DNA of 64,000 nucleotides from Xanthomonas massiliensis (lineage in GTDB: Bacteria; Pseudomonadota; Gammaproteobacteria; Xanthomonadales; Xanthomonadaceae), in contig NZ_FCOY01000007.1 in the NCBI RefSeq assembly GCF_900018785.1, positions 434,001 through 498,000 of the forward strand, read 5' to 3'. The position numbers and the translations under genes were made by a program. Below, one piece after another: positions 9,520 to 20,738 of this stretch. The notes under the pieces are model-generated. The model did no database searches. It saw only the letters and a list, made by a program, of their open reading frames with translations, and was not told the DNA's origin. Numbering within the stretch: position 1 is the stretch's first letter; each line of letters starts with the position of its first letter.

Positions 9520-10605
9520 TCAGTTCTGGACGTTCAGCTCGGTGCGACGGTTCTTCTCGCTCTTGCAGGCCGGGAAGGTCTGCGGGGTCGGCTCCAGCGG
9601 ACGGCTCTCGCCGTAACCGATCGGGCCCACCAGGCGCGAGGAATCGATGCCGTTCTTGGTCAGGAAGTCGTACACGGCCGTGGCGCGACGCTCCGACAGC
9701 TTCTGGTTGTAGGCCTCGGTACCGCACAGGTCGGTGTGGCCGGCAACCTCGACGCGCAGGTCGGGGTAGCGCTGCAGGATCTGCACGGCTTCGTTCAGGA
9801 TGGCCACCGCGTCAGGACGCAGGGTCGCCTTGTCGAAGTCGAAGTTCACACCCTTCAGGTCGATCGACACCGGCACCGGGCAGCCGTCCGGACCGATGGT
9901 CTGGCCAGGCTGGGAGTTCGGGCACTTGTCGTCGCAGTTGTTGACGCCGTCGCCGTCGTCGTCCAGGTCGGCGCAGCTCGGCGCGGCCGGCGGCGGAGCC
10001 ACGACCGGGGCCGACGGGGCGGGGCCCAGCGGGATCACGACGCCGATCGAAGCCAGCGTGTCACCGAACCAGTTCTCCTTCGGGGCGACGATGCTGCTGT
10101 CGTCGAAGTCGCCACGGTAGGCCACTTCGGCGCGCACGGCGACGCGGTTCTCGAAGGTGGTCTGCAGGCCGACGCCGACCTTGGCGGCGAACTCGGTGTC
10201 CTTGCGCTTGCCGGGGGAGTTCGGGTTCGGGTTGGCGTCGAACTCTTCCTCGGTGCGCTGGGCGCCCAGGCCGAACAGCAGGTACGGATTCCAGCCGCGG
10301 CCTTCCTTGATGAAGTGGCGACGCAGATCGAACGAAGCGCCGTACTGGCTCCAGTTCAGGTCCTTGTTGCTCTCGAAGTTCGGGTTCTGGTAGTTCAGCT
10401 CGAAGTCCAGGGACCAGTTCGGGCTGATGAACTTGCCGACGCCCAGGGTGCCGAACGGGGTGTCGTCGGTCTTGCGGTCGCCGTCCTGGAAGTTGTAACC
10501 GGCCGAACCGGTCAGGTACCAACGGTCATCGAAGTCCTGGGCGGACGCCACGTGGGCGACTGCCAGGCCGCTCAACAGCGCAGCGGCAAGCATCTTCTTG
10601 TTCAT
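9520..10605 (-). CDS. OmpA-family outer-membrane protein
   Basis: Outer-membrane beta-barrel with a peptidoglycan-binding tail, linking outer membrane and cell wall. Start at 10605 (MNKKMLAAALLSG) is supported by AAGGAG 8 nt upstream and gives a signal peptide ending VASAQ. Residues about 22-215 look like the eight-strand barrel. A Pro/Ala linker and an acidic DLDDDGDGVNNCDDKCP element follow, a single TSP3-like calcium-binding repeat. The C-terminal OmpA domain shows NFDFDKATLRPDA, GHTDLCGTEAYNQKLSERRA and NRRTELNV, the residues that grip diaminopimelate. Length 361 aa is typical for this family in Xanthomonas relatives. Probably highly expressed and monocistronic. Confidence 0.93.
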   Translation of the reverse strand: MNKKMLAAALLSGLAVAHVASAQDFDDRWYLTGSAGYNFQDGDRKTDDTPFGTLGVGKFISPNWSLDFELNYQNPNFESNKDLNWSQYGASFDLRRHFIKEGRGWNPYLLFGLGAQRTEEEFDANPNPNSPGKRKDTEFAAKVGVGLQTTFENRVAVRAEVAYRGDFDDSSIVAPKENWFGDTLASIGVVIPLGPAPSAPVVAPPPAAPSCADLDDDGDGVNNCDDKCPNSQPGQTIGPDGCPVPVSIDLKGVNFDFDKATLRPDAVAILNEAVQILQRYPDLRVEVAGHTDLCGTEAYNQKLSERRATAVYDFLTKNGIDSSRLVGPIGYGESRPLEPTPQTFPACKSEKNRRTELNVQN

Positions 10606-10746
10606 GGATACAGCTCCTTGTTTCAGGGGTATTGAAAACGGGTTAGGCATTCGTTTGACAGATGTCTCGTCGAACATCCCGGACGGCCGTCCCACACGCC
10701 ATCGCGGCGCAGATTATGCGCGAGTCGGTGAAGGCGGTGTTAACGG

Positions 10747-10763
10747 TCACATAACACATGTGA
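10747..10763. promoter_or_regulatory. Inverted repeat TCACAT-N5-ATGTGA upstream of ompA
   Basis: Perfect 6-bp arms with a 5-nt spacer lie about 140 bp before the ompA start, in the 237-bp gap next to the sulfatase-like gene. Arm order is the reverse of a CRP/Clp site (TGTGA-N6-TCACA), so it is not a classical CRP site. It is a candidate operator only. Confidence 0.35.
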
Positions 10764-10842
10764 AGACCCAGATTCCTGCCTCCCACCGGGTTGACACCCA
10801 GACAGGTTCGTGAAGTCGGCGCCTTTCGTCAAGCCGTCGCCC

Positions 10843-15092
<4,250 letters not shown>

Positions 15093-15142
15093 CGCCCGGC
15101 GGCGGCGGGATTTCCGGCCGCCAACAAAGCTGAATGTCAACT

Positions 15143-15170
15143 CCAATCGTTCAGGCGCGATTGGGTTTTT
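15143..15170 (+). terminator. Intrinsic terminator after fadH
   Basis: CCAATCG, an 8-nt loop, CGATTGG and then GTTTTT form a 7-bp stem with a T run, 50 bp after the fadH stop. This is the only recognisable element in the 291-bp gap, apart from a second 7-bp hairpin without T run at 15274-15296. Confidence 0.78.
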
Positions 15171-15383
15171 GCCGCCTACCTTGCGCGCACTTTCACGACG
15201 CCCGCCGCATTGCCGGCGGGTCCCCTCCGGCAGGCGAAGGCGTCCCGTTCCCTTCGCCGACCGGATGCAAGAAGGCGACCTGCCAGAGCGGTCGCCTCCC
15301 CATAACGCCAAGCCCCCCCACGGCCCACTTGCCTGCTTCGGCGGCAAGCGCGCCCCGGTTCGGCCCATACGGAGCAAGGAGTC

Positions 15384-15842
15384 ATGAAACTCGCCTGGAT
15401 CCTGTGGCTGTCGCAGATGCTGCCCCAGCCCGCCGCCGATTCGCTGTGCCTGAGCACGACCGTGTACCTGGAAGCCCGCGACCAGACCCCGCGCGGCCAG
15501 CAGGCCGTCGCCGAGGTGGCCCTGCGCCGCCTGGACAGCGGCCTGTGGGGCGACTCGATGTGCGCGGTGGTGACCGCGCGCAAGCAGTTCGCGCCCAGCC
15601 TGGTGGCGCCGGCCACCGAGCTGGCCAACAACTCGGCCTGGGACAAGTCCGTGCACGTGGCGCTGTCGGCGCAGCGCAACTGGGCGTTGCCGATCGGGCA
15701 GCGCAAGGAGATCGTGCCCGGCGCCAGCCACTTCGCCGCGCACGCGATCGCCAGCCCCTCCTGGAGCAACGCCGCGCAGGTGGCGACCATCGGCGACCAC
15801 ACCTTCTACAAGGTGCAGCCGCTGCGTCCGCGCTCGTCCTGA
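15384..15842 (+). CDS. SleB-like cell wall hydrolase
   Basis: Small protein of the Hydrolase_2 (SleB/CwlJ) family, lytic enzymes acting on peptidoglycan. The family core is visible: TTVYLEARDQTPRGQQAVAEVALRRL, with the probable catalytic glutamate in YLEAR, then SMCAVVTARKQFAP, and a late GASHFAAHAIASPSW and DHTFYK. The N-terminus (MKLAWILWLSQML) is a short hydrophobic leader, so the 152 aa product is probably exported. AAGGAG sits 7 nt before the ATG. It is the sole gene between the fadH terminator and a convergent gene. In non-sporulating bacteria such proteins probably serve in wall turnover. Confidence 0.78.
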   Translation: MKLAWILWLSQMLPQPAADSLCLSTTVYLEARDQTPRGQQAVAEVALRRLDSGLWGDSMCAVVTARKQFAPSLVAPATELANNSAWDKSVHVALSAQRNWALPIGQRKEIVPGASHFAAHAIASPSWSNAAQVATIGDHTFYKVQPLRPRSS

Positions 15843-15888
15843 CGCGCTGTCCCGAATACCCGGGGGCGACTGCCGCCGGGCGCCGCGT

Positions 15889-16389
15889 TCAGGCCTGCTC
15901 GTCGCCGGCGAGCAGGGCGTGCGACTCCTGCAGCCAGCGCGTGGCCGTGCCCTCGTCGTGGTGCTTGCGCAATGCCTCGGCCATCTCCGGCCACAGCGCG
16001 CGCAGCGCTTCGGCATCGGCGCAACACTCGATCTTGAGCTGCATGAAATAGCCGCGCAGGCCCAGGCGCCGGCGCACCGTTTCGCTCATCCAGCCGTACA
16101 GCAGGTGGTAGCGCTCGACCTCGGGTGGAGCCACCGTCGCCGTCGCCTCCGGCGGCGGCGGCGCAGGCGCCTCCTCGGCCGGGCCCTCGCGCTCGATCAG
16201 GCCCAGCGCCGCCAGCTGGCGCAGGGCATCGTCCGGCGCGCGCAGGCCCGCGACCACCTCCGCCAGTTCGGTATCGCTGCGCTTGCCGTCCACCACCAGC
16301 AGGATCGCGCGCAGCGTCGGGGCCAGGCGCAAGGCCCGGTCCTCGATCTCGCGCCGGCCCGCCGCCGTCTTCGCGTACTTCGCATCCAA
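15889..16389 (-). CDS. Conserved-type hypothetical protein with TTG start
   Basis: No family recognised. The best start is a TTG at 16389, preceded by GGGAGGGG at correct spacing, giving MDAKYAKTAAGRREIEDRAL and a 166 aa cytoplasmic protein. An ATG at 16443 would add 18 glycine-rich residues. Residues 1-65 look like a compact helical domain (LRAILLVVDGKRSDTELAEVV); a Pro/Glu/Ala linker follows near residues 70-90; the last 75 residues are helical with a Trp/Tyr-rich start (YHLLYGWMSETVRRRLG). Lies 71 bp after prpE on the same strand and may be co-transcribed, but nothing ties it to propionate metabolism. Confidence 0.65.
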   Translation of the reverse strand: MDAKYAKTAAGRREIEDRALRLAPTLRAILLVVDGKRSDTELAEVVAGLRAPDDALRQLAALGLIEREGPAEEAPAPPPPEATATVAPPEVERYHLLYGWMSETVRRRLGLRGYFMQLKIECCADAEALRALWPEMAEALRKHHDEGTATRWLQESHALLAGDEQA

Positions 16390-16460
16390 GGCTTCCCCTC
16401 CCCCAAAGGCCCCGCAGCCGCGGCCGTGCCCGCGGGCCGCCATCCCCTTTCCCGCCGCGC

Positions 16461-18335
16461 TCAGGCGTCCAGCGCGCGCCGGATCCCCTCCAGCGCCCCC
16501 GGATCGTCCAGCGTGGACAGGTCGCCCGGGTCGCGCTTCTCGGCCAGGGCCTGCAGCGAACGGCGCAGCAGCTTGCCCGAGCGCGTCTTGGGCAGCGCGT
16601 TGACCAGGTACACGCGTGCCGGCCGCGCCACCGCGCCGAGCTGGTCGGTGACCTGCTGCATGATCTGGGCGATCGCCGCGTCCGGGTTCTCCGGCGCCTG
16701 CTTCAGGGTCACGAACACGATCGGCACCTGGCCCTTGAGTTCGTCGGCCACGCCGACCACCGCCGCCTCGGCCACGCTGGCGTGGCTGGAAACCGACTCC
16801 TCGATCTCGCGCGTGCCCAGGCGATGGCCGGCGACGTTGATGACGTCGTCGGTGCGGCCGAGGATGAAGGTGTAGCCGTCCTCGTCGCGGATCGCCCAGT
16901 CCAGCGAGCTGTACAGCAGCTCCTTGAAATGGCTGAAGTAGCTGCTGATGAAGCGCGCATCGTCCTGCCACACGGTGGACAGGCAGCCCGGCGGCAACGG
17001 CGGTTCCATCACCAGCACCCCCTTCTGGCCGGGCCGCACGGTCTGACCGGTGGCCTCGTCGATGACCTTCATCTTGTAGCCCAGGTTGGGAAAGCCCGGC
17101 GAACCGAACTTGACCGGCTGCATTTCCAGCCCCGGCAGCAGGGTCAGCGCCGGCCAGCCGGTCTCGGTCTGCCAGTAGTTGTCGATCACCGGCTTGCCCA
17201 GCGCCGCGGAGATCCACAGCGCGGTCGGCTCGTCCAGCGGCTCGCCGGCCAGGAACAGGTACTTGAGCGTGGACAGGTCGTGCTCGCGGATGTACTTGAG
17301 GTCGTGCTTCTTCAACACCCGGATCGCGGTGGGCGAGGAGAACATGGTGCGCACGCCGTACTGCTCGCACAGCGCCCACCAGATGCCCGGGTCCGGATGG
17401 GTCGGCAGGCCCTCGTACAGCAGCGAGGTGCAGCCGCCGATCAGCGGGCCGTAGACGTTGTAGGAATGGCCCACCGCCCAGCCCACGTCGGAGGTGGAGA
17501 ACATCACCTGCCCGGGCGCGCAGTCGAACACGGTGCGCATCGACTGCGCCATCGCCACCGCGTAGCCGCCGACGTCGCGCTGCACGCCCTTGGGCTTGCC
17601 GGTGGTGCCGGAGGTGTAGAGCAGGTAGCTGGTCTCGTTGGACTCCAGCCAGGCCACCGGCACCTCGGCATCGCCGACCTCGGCGCGCAGCGCGGCGTAC
17701 TCCACGTCGCGTCCCTCCACGCGCGGCTGCGCCGGATCCAGCCCGCGCGAGACGATGAGCACGTGCGGCGGCGCGAACTGCGCCTGCGCACAGGCCGCGT
17801 CGACCATCGGCTTGTACGGGATCACCTTGCCGCCGCGCATGCCGGCGTCGGCCGCGATCAGCAGCTTGGGCCTGGCATCGTCGATGCGCACGGCCAGGTT
17901 GTGCGCGGCGAAACCGCCGAACACCACCGAATGGATCGCACCGATGCGCGCGCAGGCCAGCATCGCGAACACCGCCTCGGCCATGTTCGGCATGTACACC
18001 ACCACGCGGTCGCCGCGCCCCACGCCGAGCCTGACCAGGACCGCGGCGAACGCATTCACTTCGCGGTACAGCTCGCGGTAGGTGATTTCGCGGGTGACGT
18101 CGGTCTCGGTGGATACCGCCACCAGGGCCAGCTGGTCGGCACGCTCGGCCAGGTGCCGGTCCACCGCGTTGTAGCAGAGGTTGGTTTCCCCGCCGACGAA
18201 CCACTTGCGGAACGGCGGGTTGGAATAGTCCAGGATCTGCTGCGGCGGCTTGTGCCAGTAGATCGCCCGGGCCTGTTCGGCCCAGAACGCCTCGGGCTGC
18301 TCGATGGAGCGGCGATAGACTTCTTCGTAGCGCAT
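16461..18335 (-). CDS. prpE: Propionate--CoA ligase
   Basis: AMP-forming synthetase activating propionate to propionyl-CoA. The start at 18335 (MRYEEVYRRSIEQPEAFWAEQA) matches PrpE. Visible motifs are the family signature NPPFRKWFVGGETNLCYNA, the ATP loop YTSGTTGKPKGVQRDVGGYA, NYWQTETGWP, GRTDDVINVAGHRLGTREIEES, and the acylation lysine in PKTRSGKLLRR near the C-terminus. Length 624 aa fits. The sequence between the start and the next upstream gene contains a double palindrome (18400-18427) also found singly before the neighbouring acyl-CoA synthetase gene. No prpBCD genes are present in the window. Confidence 0.93.
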   Translation of the reverse strand: MRYEEVYRRSIEQPEAFWAEQARAIYWHKPPQQILDYSNPPFRKWFVGGETNLCYNAVDRHLAERADQLALVAVSTETDVTREITYRELYREVNAFAAVLVRLGVGRGDRVVVYMPNMAEAVFAMLACARIGAIHSVVFGGFAAHNLAVRIDDARPKLLIAADAGMRGGKVIPYKPMVDAACAQAQFAPPHVLIVSRGLDPAQPRVEGRDVEYAALRAEVGDAEVPVAWLESNETSYLLYTSGTTGKPKGVQRDVGGYAVAMAQSMRTVFDCAPGQVMFSTSDVGWAVGHSYNVYGPLIGGCTSLLYEGLPTHPDPGIWWALCEQYGVRTMFSSPTAIRVLKKHDLKYIREHDLSTLKYLFLAGEPLDEPTALWISAALGKPVIDNYWQTETGWPALTLLPGLEMQPVKFGSPGFPNLGYKMKVIDEATGQTVRPGQKGVLVMEPPLPPGCLSTVWQDDARFISSYFSHFKELLYSSLDWAIRDEDGYTFILGRTDDVINVAGHRLGTREIEESVSSHASVAEAAVVGVADELKGQVPIVFVTLKQAPENPDAAIAQIMQQVTDQLGAVARPARVYLVNALPKTRSGKLLRRSLQALAEKRDPGDLSTLDDPGALEGIRRALDA

Positions 18336-18399
18336 TGTCGGTTCCCTCCCGGACCCTGGATGACCCAAGCATAGGAGGCCGGCGGCAGCGCGCCCGTGC

Positions 18400-18427
18400 G
18401 ACCTTGGTCGATGCTTCGACCAAGGTC
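18400..18427. promoter_or_regulatory. Double palindromic box before prpE
   Basis: GACCTTGGTCGA, TGCT, TCGACCAAGGTC: a perfect 12-bp inverted repeat, 65-92 bp upstream of the prpE start. Each arm is itself close to the palindrome TCGACC-NN-GGTCGA, so two binding sites for a dimeric regulator may sit side by side. The same 14-bp unit occurs once upstream of the adjacent acyl-CoA synthetase gene at almost the same distance. Regulator unknown. Confidence 0.6.
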
Positions 18428-18516
18428 TTACGCAGCGGGGAACACGGCAAATGCGCGGGAACCGGGCACCGGCCGCGCCACGGCACGCGCCCGCGGCGGA
18501 TGCGGCCGCGCGCGGG

Positions 18517-20142
18517 TTACTCGACGTCCCGCGCGCGCTCGCGCAGCACGAACTTCTGCACCTTGCCGGTGGCGGTGCGCGGCAGCTCGCCGAACACGAA
18601 GAAGCGCGGCACCTTGTAGCCGGCCAGGTGTTCGCGGCAGTATGCCTGCAGGCCTTCCGGCGGCGCCTGGTCGGGCGACTTGAGCTCGACGAACGCGCAC
18701 GGCGTCTCGCCCCACTTCTCGTCCGGGCGCGCCACCACCGCGGCGGCCATCACCGCCGGATGCCGGCACAGCGCGTCCTCCACCTCGATGGAGGAGATGT
18801 TCTCGCCGCCGGAGATGATCACGTCCTTGGAGCGGTCGCGGATCTTCACGTAGCCGTCCGGGTACACCACCGCCAGGTCGCCGGTATGGAACCAGCCGCC
18901 CTCGAAGGCCTGCGCGGTGGCGCGTGGATTCTTCAGGTAGCCCTTCATGGTGATGTTGCCGCGGAACATGATCTCGCCGATCGCCTCCCCGTCCCACGCC
19001 ACCGGCTGCATCGTCAGCGGGTCGAGCACCTGCATGTCCTCCTGCAGCAGGCAGGCCACGCCCTGGCGGCTGTTGAGCTCGGCGCGCTCGGCCAGCGACA
19101 GCTCGGCCCAGTCCGGGCGCGGGATGCACAGCGAGGCCGGGCCGTAGACCTCGGTCAACCCGTACACGTGGGTGATCTCGAAGCCCATCCGCTCCATGCC
19201 CTCGATCACCGCCGCCGGCGGTGCCGCGCCGGCCACCTGCGCCTTGACCCCGTGGATGCCCTCCTTCCATTCCTCAGGCGCGGCCACCAGCGCGCTGTGG
19301 ATGATGGGCGCCCCGCAGAAGTGGGTGACGCCGTGCTCGCGCATCAGTTCGAACACGTGCCGGGGATCGAACTTGCGCAGGCACACGTTGATGCCCGCCG
19401 TCGCCGCCACCGTCCACGGGAAGCACCAGCCGTTGCAGTGGAACATCGGCAGCGTCCACAGGTAGACCGGGTGCGGCGGCATGTTCCAGTCGATGATGTT
19501 GGCCACCGCGTTGAGGTAGGCGCCGCGGTGGTGGTAGACCACGCCCTTGGGATCGCCGGTGGTGCCGGAGGTGTAGTTCAGCGACACCGCGTCCCACTCG
19601 TCCGGCGGCAGCTGCACCGGGAAGTCCGGATCGCCGCCGGCCAGGAACATTTCGTACTCGATCTCGCCCAGCCAGTCGCCGCCCACGATTTCGGCATCGT
19701 CCACGTCCACCACCCGCGGCGGCTGCTTGCACAACTGCAGCGCGCGGGCGATCACCGGGGCGTACTCGCGGTCGCTGAACAGCACCTTGGCCTCGCCGTG
19801 GTCGAGCATGAAGGCCAGGGTTTCCGCGTCCAGGCGCGTGTTGAGCGCATTGAGCACCGCGCCGAGCATGGCCGGGCCGTAGTGCAGTTCGACCATGGCC
19901 GGGATGTTGGGCAGCATCGCCGCCACCGTGTCGCCGCGGCCGATGCCCCACTGCTGCAGGGCCGAGGCCAGGCGGCGGCACCGTTCGTGGACCTGCGCCC
20001 AGTTCAGGCGGCGCGCGCCATGGATCACCGCGGTGCGATAGGGATGGACCTGGGCCGCCTTGCGCAGGAAGGTCAGCGGCGAGAGCGGGGTGTAGTTGGC
20101 CTGGTTGCGGTCCAGGTCGCGTTCGTAGGCGGCTTGCGCCAT
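18517..20142 (-). CDS. AMP-dependent acyl-CoA synthetase
   Basis: Adenylate-forming ligase activating a fatty or other carboxylic acid to its CoA ester. The start at 20142 (MAQAAYERDLDRNQANYTPLS) has GAGGGGAA upstream. Motifs are YTSGTTGDPKGVVYHHRGAYL, the GLTEVYG loop, GWFHTGDLAVVYPDGYVKIRDRSKDVIISGGENISS, and the C-terminal lysine in TATGKVQKFVLRE. The YHHRGAYL variant and 541 aa length place it with short/medium-chain acyl-activating enzymes rather than FadD; the acid cannot be predicted. It lies upstream of prpE on the same strand, but each gene has its own palindromic box, suggesting separate promoters under one regulator. Confidence 0.88.
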   Translation of the reverse strand: MAQAAYERDLDRNQANYTPLSPLTFLRKAAQVHPYRTAVIHGARRLNWAQVHERCRRLASALQQWGIGRGDTVAAMLPNIPAMVELHYGPAMLGAVLNALNTRLDAETLAFMLDHGEAKVLFSDREYAPVIARALQLCKQPPRVVDVDDAEIVGGDWLGEIEYEMFLAGGDPDFPVQLPPDEWDAVSLNYTSGTTGDPKGVVYHHRGAYLNAVANIIDWNMPPHPVYLWTLPMFHCNGWCFPWTVAATAGINVCLRKFDPRHVFELMREHGVTHFCGAPIIHSALVAAPEEWKEGIHGVKAQVAGAAPPAAVIEGMERMGFEITHVYGLTEVYGPASLCIPRPDWAELSLAERAELNSRQGVACLLQEDMQVLDPLTMQPVAWDGEAIGEIMFRGNITMKGYLKNPRATAQAFEGGWFHTGDLAVVYPDGYVKIRDRSKDVIISGGENISSIEVEDALCRHPAVMAAAVVARPDEKWGETPCAFVELKSPDQAPPEGLQAYCREHLAGYKVPRFFVFGELPRTATGKVQKFVLRERARDVE

Positions 20143-20210
20143 CGTCGTTCCCCTCTGAGCGGCATGTTGGAGTGCAGCAAAGGGTAGCCGCCGGCGCCTG
20201 CCCGGCCCTT

Positions 20211-20224
20211 TCGACCTTGGTCGA
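20211..20224. promoter_or_regulatory. Single palindromic box before the acyl-CoA synthetase gene
   Basis: TCGACC-TT-GGTCGA, a perfect 6-bp palindrome, lies 69-82 bp upstream of the synthetase start. It is the same unit as the two halves of the prpE box at 18400-18427. No second copy is recognisable next to it. Confidence 0.55.
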
Positions 20225-20738
20225 AGCCGGGCGATGGCCTGCTCCGGTTCGGTACCTTCGCACCGCCGGCATCGGTGGCAATAGCCGACGCTTGCGCGGA
20301 CACCGGCGCACCCGTCTCGCCCTCGCCCGCCCGGAAGCGGCGATCCGATGCGATCGCATGACCGGCGGCACCGGCACGTAGCCGGGGCACGCATGCGTCG
20401 CCCCGCACCGATGCCATTACTGGAACAACGCAACGGACGGCGGCCACCGGCCAATGTCCATCCGGCCCCCCCCTTCGCCGCGCGGCCGGCCTCCGGCGCC
20501 ACCCCGGCGGGGAGCAACGGCCTACCCGCTTGCACCGGACCCACCCAACGCGACCGGCATCACCATTTCACTTGTTGCACATATTTGTCGGCACGTGCCA
20601 GGCATCGCCGGGCACGGCAACAAGGGGATCGCATCCAGCATCGACTCGCCGTGGCGGCCCCCTGGGCTGCAGGCCGATCCCTGCAAGGTCGCAAGCAATC
20701 TCGCGCGTGTCCCTCCCCCTTCCTGGAATGAGCCGAGC
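20225..20738. other. Gene-free region between divergent synthetase and TonB receptor genes
   Basis: About 510 bp of GC-rich sequence without a convincing gene, tRNA or terminator. It must contain the promoters of both divergent genes. A clear -10/-35 pair or Fur-type box was not found. Confidence 0.5.

Noticed and set aside
15274-15296. Second terminator between fadH and the SleB-like gene
   Set aside because: GGCGACC/GGTCGCC forms a 7-bp stem but has no T run, and a better terminator lies at 15143-15170.
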